Positions 37,514 to 43,807 of a stretch of DNA of 43,807 nt are shown here, one piece after another. Made by a program: the position numbers and the translations under genes. Source of the stretch: a virus; the IMG/VR virus record IMGVR_UViG_3300025617_000043, positions 1 to 43,807 of that record. One strand, given 5' to 3'. How positions within the stretch are numbered: the first letter of the stretch is position 1; every line of letters starts with the position of its first letter. The notes under the pieces are model-generated. The model was not told where the DNA came from and ran no database searches. It saw only the letters and a program-made list of their open reading frames with translations.

Positions 37514-38272
37514 TTAGGAAACGGTTACCGCACAGGTGTCGGTCTCGCCATTAGGTGCCGTAGCAGTAATGGTTGCCGATCCGGTTGCGACCGAGGTTAC
37601 AACGCCAGCGGAGGAAACCGTGGCCTTGGTTGCGTCACTCGTGGTGTACGTAACACCATTGGTGTAAACGCGTCCAGCCAGGGTGACCGCAAGCTCGTCC
37701 ACGTCGCCAGCGGAGGATGCCAGCGTGGCCGGGGTAACGACAATGGCAGCGGCGGAAGCGCCAGCAACCACTGTGCGAACCGCAAGGTCGCCCTGCGGAA
37801 GCATCGTTACGGTGTAACGGAATGCCTCTTCGCCTGTTACTGACTCTGCGTAGCCGTCGGTCATAACCTTGAGCACGTGCACCAGGTCGCCCTCGGCGGC
37901 AAGAGCACTGGACTCTTGGCCGTCAACGCGCATCACAATGTACCCAGAGGTACGGGGTGTGTCTAGCGTGTCGTAAACTTCCGAGTACTTGCTGGTTGCG
38001 TCATCGAAGGAGTTTGGGTAGTAGAAGGAAATTCCTCCACCCCAGTTAGCGAAACCACGGTCAAAGGTTTTTCCAAGAGCCGTGATGGCGGGGTCTTCGA
38101 GCTGGTTGGATGCCTCGAGGTTGAAGTCGAAGTCGTTCCAAGAAACAGCTTCCGAGATGTCAAGCGAAGCGTTGATCTCGGCGGCGGTGGGGTTCTTGTA
38201 GTCCGCGAAAGCGTTCGTGAGAGCCCACCAGACGCGGATGTTACCGCTTGCTGGTACCTTTACGTCAGTCAT
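37514..38272 (-). CDS. Major tail protein with C-terminal Ig-like domain
   Basis: 252 residues. Tail-tube domain at 1-165 (RVWWALTNAFADYKNPTAAE, RTSGYIVMRVDGQ, YTVTMLPQGDLAV), then a BIG2-type Ig-like domain from about 175 (VVTPATLASSAGD, KATVSSAGVVTSVATGSATI). Ig-like extensions decorate many siphovirus tubes. It is a paralog of the preceding gene. A terminator follows. Confidence 0.85.
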   Translation of the reverse strand: MTDVKVPASGNIRVWWALTNAFADYKNPTAAEINASLDISEAVSWNDFDFNLEASNQLEDPAITALGKTFDRGFANWGGGISFYYPNSFDDATSKYSEVYDTLDTPRTSGYIVMRVDGQESSALAAEGDLVHVLKVMTDGYAESVTGEEAFRYTVTMLPQGDLAVRTVVAGASAAAIVVTPATLASSAGDVDELAVTLAGRVYTNGVTYTTSDATKATVSSAGVVTSVATGSATITATAPNGETDTCAVTVS

Positions 38273-38784
38273 TATGAAGCCACCTCGTAGTTCCAGTTAA
38301 CGAAGTCGTTAGCGAAGAATGACTGGCTGATGCGCTGGTTCTCACCATTGCCGACAACGTCGATGCCAAAGTCAGTCTTTACTGCGACCATCTTGATGCG
38401 ATCACCGGCAGCGAATGCGTCTGTGCTCAGACCACCCGTGCGCATGATTGCAACGTACTCAATGTCGGGGAATGCCATGAGGTTGAACGCCTCGTTGAAT
38501 TCTCCAGTAGCAGAGGTGTCCGCGTCGCGGAAAGCCTCAAATACAACCTCTGGGTTGTAGAAGGTCGGGGTCGAAACATTGCCCTCGTCGCAGAAAGTCA
38601 GCGAGTCGTCAGTGTCTGAATCCCCAAGCGTAAACGTCGTTCCATCCTCGTTCAGCGCGCAGGTGATGTTCTTCACCAGGGCACCGTTCAGCTCAGCAGC
38701 AGTCGGAGCCGTACGGTCAGCGAATGCTTCTGGGTGAGCGAGACAGAGCGTAACGTTCGCACGATACATTCTGGTGTTAGCCAT
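38272..38784 (-). CDS. Major-tail-protein-like paralog without Ig domain
   Basis: 170 residues. MANTRMYRANVTLCLAHPEA and FADRTAPTAAELNGALVKNI match FADYKNPTAAEINASLDISE of the next gene, and both end with the same strand pattern (YVAIMRTGG against YIVMRVDG). It looks like a tandem duplication of the tube protein gene. Which one builds the bulk of the tube is uncertain. GAGGAAGAG precedes the ATG. Confidence 0.75.
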   Translation of the reverse strand: MANTRMYRANVTLCLAHPEAFADRTAPTAAELNGALVKNITCALNEDGTTFTLGDSDTDDSLTFCDEGNVSTPTFYNPEVVFEAFRDADTSATGEFNEAFNLMAFPDIEYVAIMRTGGLSTDAFAAGDRIKMVAVKTDFGIDVVGNGENQRISQSFFANDFVNWNYEVAS

Positions 38785-39053
38785 TAGTTCTCTTCCTCAA
38801 TATCGATATTGGATTCGGTTTCTTGCTCTTCGACAGTCCCTGTCTCTTTTTTCTTCTTTTTCAGCGAGGAGAAAATTGAGCCAGAGGATTGCTCTGCCTT
38901 CTCTTCCACCGTGCCCGGCCGGTACATAACCTTGTTATAAGGCTTTGCGCCGTCTTCGACGGGGACGAGAACGTCCTTGAACTTAGGGTGAACAAGCATC
39001 TTCGGGGACACATCGGAAATCTGTCCGGACACAGTGTTTAGGGCAAGTACCAT
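38784..39053 (-). CDS. Hypothetical structural-region protein, 89 aa
   Basis: MVLALNTVSGQISDVSPKML, then YNKVMYRPG, a lysine run and a Glu-rich tail. It lies between tail terminator and tail tube genes, where actinophages often carry a short gene of this kind. TAAACT is 6 nt before the ATG (leaderless). Function unknown. Confidence 0.65.
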   Translation of the reverse strand: MVLALNTVSGQISDVSPKMLVHPKFKDVLVPVEDGAKPYNKVMYRPGTVEEKAEQSSGSIFSSLKKKKKETGTVEEQETESNIDIEEEN

Positions 39054-39059
39054 ATACCT

Positions 39060-39065
39060 AGTTTA
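39060..39065 (-). promoter_or_regulatory. Leaderless -10 box (TAAACT-N6-ATG) for tail-tube operon
   Basis: Minus strand TAAACT, six bases AGGTAT, then ATG at 39053, in the 19-bp gap after the tail terminator gene. It would give the tail-tube genes their own transcript. Confidence 0.5.
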
Positions 39066-39072
39066 CCATCAC

Positions 39073-39531
39073 CTATGGGGTAATATACGAGGTTGGATCG
39101 GAAGAGCTAAATCTAAATTCCAGCGTCCCAACACCCAGGTAAAGCTTGGGAGAAGAGGTGTTTTCTGTAGCCGGGAAAACCGATTGCCCCGCGGTTGGAG
39201 TCAGCTGATATCCGTTGGATATCCTGTGCCCAATCAAAGCGTCCATAAAATAATTTAGTAACTGGCGGGCGATCTTTGGGGCTGGGGCGGCGGCAATGAT
39301 GTCGAAGTCGGAGATGTACTCGTCATATCTAACACCGGCCATCGAGGCATTATTAATGTTCCTAGTAGCACCACTCCAGCGAATAACAATAAATGGCTTG
39401 GTCTTTTGCTGAAGCCTGGCAATGCTTTCATCGTCGAAGACTTCGTCTTCTATGATTTCGTAGTTCGGAAACGCGGAAGTAATGTGCGCCGCTATCTCAT
39501 CTTGATATTCAATCAAATCAATTCCGGACAC
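39073..39531 (-). CDS. Tail terminator/completion protein
   Basis: 152 residues. GTG start overlapping the previous TAG (TAGTG). MSGIDLIEYQDEIAAHITSA, PFIVIRWSGATRN, YISDFDIIAAAPAPKIARQL and GVGTLEFRFSSSD fit the alpha/beta gpU-like tail terminator found at this position. It caps the tube before head joining. Confidence 0.7.
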   Translation of the reverse strand: MSGIDLIEYQDEIAAHITSAFPNYEIIEDEVFDDESIARLQQKTKPFIVIRWSGATRNINNASMAGVRYDEYISDFDIIAAAPAPKIARQLLNYFMDALIGHRISNGYQLTPTAGQSVFPATENTSSPKLYLGVGTLEFRFSSSDPTSYITP

Positions 39532-40085
39532 TAGGCTTCACCCCTATTAATTCTTCTTGTTATTCTTGCTCGATATTTTTTTAGCAATCTAGGCAATTCT
39601 CTTTCAACAGACTTCCGCGAGTCCCTTAACGCAAACATTCCCTCGGTGTTCTTGTACCCACCGTTAGGGTTTGGTCTGATAATCAGAGAGCCCTGGCTTA
39701 CCTTTAGGTTTCCCGAGGGACCGTAGGAGGCGAGGAATCTGTTCCTGAATCCCTGATCTTGATAAACAAAGTACTTTCGCACTTTACCAATCCACCCATA
39801 CTCAGCACGAACGCTTGTGCCGGACCTGGTGACCCTGGACTTTACTGCGTTGTACATCTGACCCGTGCGATATCTACCGGGCCCCTTGTTAATTCCGGCC
39901 CTCCTTGCGGCATCGCTAAACGGCGTGCCACTCGTCAAAATAATTGCTTTCATTTCATTCTCGCCAAACTCAGCCATTTCCGCGGCCATCGCCTCGGCTT
40001 CTTCGGCAACAATCCTGGGAGCAGATTCTACTTTTTTCAGAAGGTTGGTCACGTCAATTGAAATTCCATAGTTAGCGTAAACCAT
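39531..40085 (-). CDS. HK97 gp10-like head-tail protein
   Basis: 184 residues between the stopper and the tail terminator. Helical N-terminus (PRIVAEEAEAMAAEMAEFGE), then GRYRTGQMYNAVKSRVTRSG, the TGxLxxSxxxxV-like core of HK97 gp10 proteins, and a basic C-terminus. GTGGAG overlaps the stop of the upstream gene. Confidence 0.72.
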   Translation of the reverse strand: MVYANYGISIDVTNLLKKVESAPRIVAEEAEAMAAEMAEFGENEMKAIILTSGTPFSDAARRAGINKGPGRYRTGQMYNAVKSRVTRSGTSVRAEYGWIGKVRKYFVYQDQGFRNRFLASYGPSGNLKVSQGSLIIRPNPNGGYKNTEGMFALRDSRKSVERELPRLLKKYRARITRRINRGEA

Positions 40086-40525
40086 TACTCCACCGACTTT
40101 ACGTCTACTTCACATTCGATTGTTCTGTTCCAACCGTAAGAAGAATTAATGGCGGACTTGACAACAAACTTTAAATCCTCAAGCACGGAGTCCTGGCCGC
40201 CGTTAGTTACGCGGACTTGTAGGCCCTTGCGTATAAGGCCCACAGAAGCGTCGTAGGGGACCTGAATCCTCACTCCGTGTATAGCAGCTTGGGTAACCCC
40301 AATATCGGGCGTTGAGGCCTCTCTCAGGGGCTGTACGCGGGCGGAGCCCGAGTAGAGCACCACCTCGCTTGTGGTGCTGTAAGTATTGGTTGCCATGTCC
40401 CAAACCTGATCGCGCAGGTTGGGGTCGATAATCTGAATCTCCGCGTTGTACCAGCGCGCCACAATGGAGCGCATCTCTGTTGCTATCTTTGCGAAGTCAA
40501 TGCTGGAGTTCTTGGAGATGGCCAT
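40085..40525 (-). CDS. Head-tail stopper (DUF6093-like)
   Basis: 146 residues. ARWYNAEIQIIDPNLRDQVW, YSGSARVQPLREA, GVRIQVPYDASVGLIRKGLQ: the strand-rich pattern of DUF6093 proteins, which occupy the stopper position in many actinophages. It seals the connector after packaging. Confidence 0.75.
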   Translation of the reverse strand: MAISKNSSIDFAKIATEMRSIVARWYNAEIQIIDPNLRDQVWDMATNTYSTTSEVVLYSGSARVQPLREASTPDIGVTQAAIHGVRIQVPYDASVGLIRKGLQVRVTNGGQDSVLEDLKFVVKSAINSSYGWNRTIECEVDVKSVE

Positions 40526-40938
40526 TAATTATTCCACCAAGGGTATTCGTCGGCTTGGCCGTCGTCGTCTTCGTCAATAAACATGGCAATCATGTTGAAG
40601 TATTCTGACGACTCTTCTTGCAGCGCCTCCTCCCGAAGCTGTGCAGCAAGCTTGCGCAAAGACTCGGCAATCTTGTCACCGTTTACCGTCAGGTCATCTG
40701 AAGACCAAGACTTGAGAAGAAGTGCCTGTGAGCCCGCAATGGTCTCCATGGCGCGTGCCGAGGCGAGCTTGACATTCTCGCCGTACATCGTGAGGAAAGC
40801 GCCGATCTCGTCGTCGCCAAAGTACATGTAGTCGCCCACGCCGCCAACGACGTTCTCTGCTTCGGTGTCACCAAGCAGCACTCGAACCTTACCCGTGTCG
40901 CTAGTGAAATCTACGGGAGACACTCCTGAATTAGCCAT
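40525..40938 (-). CDS. Head-tail connector/adaptor
   Basis: 137 residues. VDFTSDTGKVRVLLGDTEAE, YFGDDEIGAFLTMYGE, KLASARAMETIAGSQALL: the helical adaptor pattern of gp6/gp15-type connectors that bind under the portal. TAAAAT is 6 nt before the ATG, so it is probably transcribed as a leaderless message beyond the capsid terminators. Confidence 0.82.
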   Translation of the reverse strand: MANSGVSPVDFTSDTGKVRVLLGDTEAENVVGGVGDYMYFGDDEIGAFLTMYGENVKLASARAMETIAGSQALLLKSWSSDDLTVNGDKIAESLRKLAAQLREEALQEESSEYFNMIAMFIDEDDDGQADEYPWWNN

Positions 40939-40944
40939 ATCTAC

Positions 40945-40950
40945 ATTTTA
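40945..40950 (-). promoter_or_regulatory. Leaderless -10 box (TAAAAT-N6-ATG) for connector operon
   Basis: Minus strand TAAAAT-GTAGAT-ATG. It sits directly after the tandem terminators of the capsid gene, so it restarts transcription. It shares AATGTAG with the terminase box (TACAATGTAG). Confidence 0.55.
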
Positions 40951-40960
40951 CCCTATAAAA

Positions 40961-41039
40961 AAAGACCCCGCACCGGAGCCAGGGGAAGGGGGTGAGGCTC
41001 GACGGTGCGGGGAATCCAGCAGGAGGGGAGCTGGTCTTT
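40961..41039 (-). terminator. Branched hairpin terminator downstream of capsid gene
   Basis: Main stem CCCCGCACCG/CGGTGCGGGG (40966-40975/41003-41012), extended by GAGCC/GGCTC inside; a second hairpin CCAGC/GCTGG (41016-41034); outer pairing AAAGA/TCTTT. On the minus strand the main stem is followed by TCTTTTTTT, so it works as a terminator. The three-way junction is unusual for one. Confidence 0.75.
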
Positions 41040-41059
41040 ATATCCTAGCAAAAGAAAAA

Positions 41060-41083
41060 CCCCCGAGCGATAACGCCCGGGGG
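41060..41083 (-). terminator. Rho-independent terminator after major capsid gene
   Basis: On the minus strand a 10-bp stem CCCCCGGGCG/CGCTCGGGGG (one G-U pair) with a TTAT loop is followed by TTTTTC. It lies 17 bp after the capsid stop and is the first of two tandem terminators. Confidence 0.88.
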
Positions 41084-41099
41084 TAATTCTATTGGTTGC

Positions 41100-42221
41100 T
41101 TAGGAACCGGCTCCAGTCGAGTAACGGAGTCCGTCCTGAGTGATGTTGTAAGCGTCAACGACGTGGCGGACGCGAGTCTGCACGTCATCTTCGTCGAAGC
41201 TTCCATCGCGAACGGGGATTTCTCCGCCACCGAGGCTGAAGTGTCCGTTGTCCTTGACCGAGATAAGCGGCGTACGCGAACCGGAGAGGAAGACCTCCCA
41301 GAAGTACGGGCGAACCTGAAGGTCAGGAATCACGAACCACCATGCGTCAGTCTGTCCACCCGAAACCGTGTCCAAAGCGTTGAACTCGATGGGGTTGAAC
41401 GGGCTGGTGATGAAGCTCGGGTTCAGGATCGAGGTCTCGGAACCTGACACGCGCTCAATCTGCTGAATGGCAAACAGTTCGCGGACGGTCATCGCAAGCG
41501 AGGTGCCGTAAACGAGCTTGTAGTTGTTTGCGATTACGCGGTTGCCACCAACGGTGTCGGTGCGCGAATCTGCCATAGCGGTCTCGAGTGCATCGAGGCT
41601 CAGTGCGGGGTTGCCGCTGAGGCCCTTGCCAGAGAAGCCAGAGCCCACTGCGCCAGCGGTCGTCACGAAGAGCTTCGCAAGTGCGATGTCTTCCTGGCGA
41701 GCTGCGTAGTTAGCGAACTTGCTGGTCATCTGACCGATCATGTCGAAGTTACCCGTGCGACGCAGCGACTCCCATGACATGCGGGCGCGAACACCGTGCT
41801 TGCCGTCGAAGTCCTTGTCGAGCTGGGTGGTGGTGAACGAAACGGCGGGGTACTCTTCGTACTCTCCGACCGAAGGCAGTCCACCCTCGATGAATTCCTC
41901 GCCAGTTCCACCGGTCAGGGCGCTTGGGTCAACCTGGAAGTCACCGAAGCGAATGGTGCCGAAGTTGTCGGTCACGTACTCGTCAGCGATCTGGTCCCAA
42001 ACGTTCTGCTCGGCAGCGTACTGTGCCAGGAAGATAACGTTGATAGCAGGCTCCAGGACGGTGGGAATGTCCGAAGAGGAGATTCCTTCCTGGAGAGCAA
42101 CCTTTGCGCGAAGGTCTCCGGCCAGAGCGTTTGTCAGAAGCTTTGCGGCCTCAATCTGACGCTTGGTGGAGCGCTCTTCAATGCGGGCGATTTCCTGCTC
42201 TACTTTTTGAATGTTAGACAT
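41100..42221 (-). CDS. Major capsid protein (HK97 fold)
   Basis: 373 residues. A charged helical N-terminus (SNIQKVEQEIARIEERSTKR) is probably the scaffold-like delta region. Then GEEFIEGGLPSVGEYEEYP, a spine helix region (IGQMTSKFANYAARQEDIAL) and a beta-rich A-domain (WWFVIPDLQVRPYFWEVFLS). Size, order and tandem terminators after it support the call. ATG 42221 chosen with AGGTGA upstream; TTG 42230 is less likely. Confidence 0.9.
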   Translation of the reverse strand: MSNIQKVEQEIARIEERSTKRQIEAAKLLTNALAGDLRAKVALQEGISSSDIPTVLEPAINVIFLAQYAAEQNVWDQIADEYVTDNFGTIRFGDFQVDPSALTGGTGEEFIEGGLPSVGEYEEYPAVSFTTTQLDKDFDGKHGVRARMSWESLRRTGNFDMIGQMTSKFANYAARQEDIALAKLFVTTAGAVGSGFSGKGLSGNPALSLDALETAMADSRTDTVGGNRVIANNYKLVYGTSLAMTVRELFAIQQIERVSGSETSILNPSFITSPFNPIEFNALDTVSGGQTDAWWFVIPDLQVRPYFWEVFLSGSRTPLISVKDNGHFSLGGGEIPVRDGSFDEDDVQTRVRHVVDAYNITQDGLRYSTGAGS

Positions 42222-42240
42222 AGTAGTCAATCACCTATTC

Positions 42241-42585
42241 TTAGTTGTTGATCCGGACGAGAACGTCGCCTGCAACAGCACCTTTGGCCTTGACTGCGTA
42301 GCCAACGAGTTCGTTGTCAGTTGAAGTCGTGGTCAAAGCGGTGCCGTAAGTAGCTTCGCTTGCCAGGTAGATGGGGGCACCAACGGTGACCGCGTCAGCA
42401 GTGGTTCCAGTGAACACACCAATGTGGCGGAGCGTGGCGTAGTAAGCGGCGTCGTCACCCAGGGCGGCGCTGGTCTCAGCGACACCAACGATTCCACCGA
42501 GAACAACGAACATGCCACTGGTGACAGCTGCGTTCACGGGGTAGTTGATCGACTCTCCGTTTGCGTAAACTTCATTCAGAGCCAT
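42241..42585 (-). CDS. Capsid decoration protein, DUF2190-like
   Basis: 114 residues. NGESINYPVNAAVTSGMFVV, VGVAETSA, IGVFTGTTADAVTVGAPIYL, KAKGAVAGDVLVRI: the repeated strand pattern of DUF2190 proteins, which occur between the scaffold and capsid genes and stabilise capsids. The start overlaps the protease stop (TAATG). Confidence 0.82.
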   Translation of the reverse strand: MALNEVYANGESINYPVNAAVTSGMFVVLGGIVGVAETSAALGDDAAYYATLRHIGVFTGTTADAVTVGAPIYLASEATYGTALTTTSTDNELVGYAVKAKGAVAGDVLVRINN

Positions 42586-43757
42586 TAGGCACCAACCTTC
42601 ACGTTGAGAATGTCAGAGAGGCGAGGGGCCTTCTCTTCCGTGTTAACAATCACGGTCTCTTCGGTTGCCTTGACGGAAGCAGCTGCCTCCTCCTTGAAGT
42701 GCGACTTCACGGACTCGACGAAAGCTTTCTGGCTCTCGACAGCGTCGTTCAGGTCAGCACCGGCACGAAGCGACTCGTAGACGGCCTTCCGGGAAATCTC
42801 GGGGAGGTCAGCAGCAACCAACGCTTCAGCAACAGCCGCAACGTCAACTTCTTCTTTCTCCTCGGACTCCACAGCGGGCGCAAGGGCTTCTGCAACAGCA
42901 GCGGCTACCAAGTTAGGCAGCTCAGCCAGCTGGTCGCTCAATTCCTTGAGTTCCATATCTGAGTATCCTTCTTCCTTATTTGATTGGGTCGCTGCGGCTG
43001 TATGAGCAGCAGTACCTTCCTTACCGCTCATGGGAGCGGAAGCTTCTTCTTTGCCCTTCCAGGCGTTGCAGTAGTTACCACCTGCAACATAGTCATCCCA
43101 CTTCTCGCAGAATGCTTGGCCGTCTTCGTTGACGTTGTTTTCGTTGAAGAACAAGCAGTTGCCACAAGCGCGACCCTCGGGCACATCCTCGGATGTTGCG
43201 GGCCGGTAGTTGTCCGGCAGTTCTTCGTAAAGCTTTTTCTTGTCCTTGTCCTTGTCGTACTCGACCGTGGCCATAGCGCGCGCCGCTTCGTACAACTTGT
43301 CGGCAAGCTTAGAACCCGGACGACCTGGGTATGATACCAGGTCCACAGAGTTCTGAGTGTGCGGAATCAAGTTTTCTACAACGACTTCACCCTCGTCGTT
43401 GTAGTTCCCTTCGCCCATTGCGTAAATCGAAAGACCGGTGTGGGGAGCAACTGCTTCCACGAACTCTTTCCAGTGAGGCATGACATCGAGCTCGGCAACG
43501 AGTCCAACGCCCTCCTCGTAACGTGCGTCCTCAGACAGGACGGCCATCAGGTTCTTGGGAGACCGAACTTCTTCTTCGCTGTTCGGGTGATCGACATAGG
43601 AGTGCGTTCCCTTGGGGAAAGCCTTGGGGCCGTACTCCTTGAGAACACTCTCCGTGTAAATGCCCGACGAACCTTTACCAGGAGTAATTAAAATGGCACG
43701 CCAGTTATTGCCTGCCTTAGTGGGCGCAGTTGCTTGTTCCTGAAAGATCGTAGACAT
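42585..43757 (-). CDS. Prohead protease fused to scaffold, with Cys4 insertion
   Basis: 390 residues. Protease part (1-170) with assemblin-like His in THSYVDHP and Ser in HTGLSIYAMG. A four-cysteine insert follows (YRPATSEDVPEG, CGNC, a third Cys in FCEKW, a fourth in NYCNAW; about 185-235), a motif seen in XkdF-type phage proteins and likened to HiPIP or zinc modules. The C-terminal part (270-390) is acidic coiled coil, the scaffold. TATTAT lies 7 nt before the ATG (leaderless). Confidence 0.85.
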   Translation of the reverse strand: MSTIFQEQATAPTKAGNNWRAILITPGKGSSGIYTESVLKEYGPKAFPKGTHSYVDHPNSEEEVRSPKNLMAVLSEDARYEEGVGLVAELDVMPHWKEFVEAVAPHTGLSIYAMGEGNYNDEGEVVVENLIPHTQNSVDLVSYPGRPGSKLADKLYEAARAMATVEYDKDKDKKKLYEELPDNYRPATSEDVPEGRACGNCLFFNENNVNEDGQAFCEKWDDYVAGGNYCNAWKGKEEASAPMSGKEGTAAHTAAATQSNKEEGYSDMELKELSDQLAELPNLVAAAVAEALAPAVESEEKEEVDVAAVAEALVAADLPEISRKAVYESLRAGADLNDAVESQKAFVESVKSHFKEEAAASVKATEETVIVNTEEKAPRLSDILNVKVGA

Positions 43758-43807
43758 TGTAACAATAATATCACGATTATCTAGGGTTGTTTTGCAAGTC
43801 TCTCATA
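43681..43807. repeat. Terminal direct repeat, right copy
   Basis: Identical to 1-127. It holds the start of the protease/scaffold gene and the last codons of the portal (43777-43807, minus), which continue at the left end of the window. It shows that the ends join. Confidence 0.95.
43765..43770 (-). promoter_or_regulatory. Leaderless -10 box for protease/scaffold (TATTAT-N7-ATG)
   Basis: Minus strand TATTAT, seven bases TGTTACA, then ATG at 43757, in the 19-bp gap after the portal gene (duplicated at 85-90). The TATTAT box is one base from consensus TATAAT. No Shine-Dalgarno. Confidence 0.55.

Noticed and set aside
42222-42230. TTG start for the capsid gene
   Set aside because: ATG at 42221 is three codons later and AGGTGA serves it; TTG adds nothing.
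1-43807. CRISPR arrays, insertion sequences, ribosomal RNA
   Set aside because: No spaced direct repeats of the right form, no transposase motifs and no rRNA sequence seen.

Overview
The window is one complete genome of a tailed double-stranded DNA phage with siphovirus-type structural genes, opened inside its head genes. The first 127 bases are repeated exactly at the end (1-127 = 43681-43807), so the molecule or its assembly graph closes into a circle of 43,680 bp. The host is probably an actinobacterium. The evidence is a WhiB-type Fe-S regulator, a perfect actinobacterial-type LexA (SOS) box, an r1t-type holin, actinophage-type connector proteins, and late genes apparently read from leaderless transcripts. 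An aquatic origin is an inference from the 2OG-Fe(II) oxygenase and small structural proteins of types common in aquatic phages. I find no integrase, no recognisable immunity repressor and no DNA polymerase.

Late genes are on the minus strand. Read in transcription order across the junction they are: small terminase (3613), large terminase, portal, protease/scaffold (43757), decoration protein, major capsid protein, four connector and completion proteins, two paralogous tail-tube-like proteins, tail chaperones with a T TTT TTA frameshift site, a 1456-residue tape measure, distal tail and tail-hub proteins, a receptor-binding and adhesin cluster (31082 to 24679), and a lysis cassette (M23 endolysin, coiled-coil/membrane protein, membrane protein, r1t-like holin) ending near 21072. 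Plus-strand cargo genes interrupt this block at 21706-23425 (exonuclease plus an AT-rich gene) and 25128-25622 (2OG oxygenase).

Early genes are on the plus strand from 3631 to 20998. The block opens with a 1.4 kb control zone (about 3.8-5.1 kb). It holds seven copies of a composite repeat, an SOS box, tandem operator-promoters and palindromes, interleaved with micro-genes. Next comes a string of very small overlapping genes (5.7-9.2 kb), many encoding CxxC micro-proteins. Then come two DNA methyltransferases, a SNF2-like helicase, a WhiB fusion, ERF annealase, PD-(D/E)XK nuclease, SSB, tRNA-Asn, a primase-helicase, a two-domain WGGDAG protein and a RuvC-like resolvase. A strong bidirectional hairpin terminator at 21013-21042 separates the converging early and late blocks.

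The most unusual features are regulatory. Composite repeats around 3.85-4.94 kb keep helical phasing between their two boxes. Eight minus-strand late genes each have a TANNNT -10 box 6-7 nt before the ATG, which is a leaderless promoter architecture. The terminase gene and the first early micro-gene diverge from overlapping -10 boxes only 17 bp apart. Replication probably relies on a phage primase-helicase, ERF, nuclease, SSB and RuvC working with the host polymerase.
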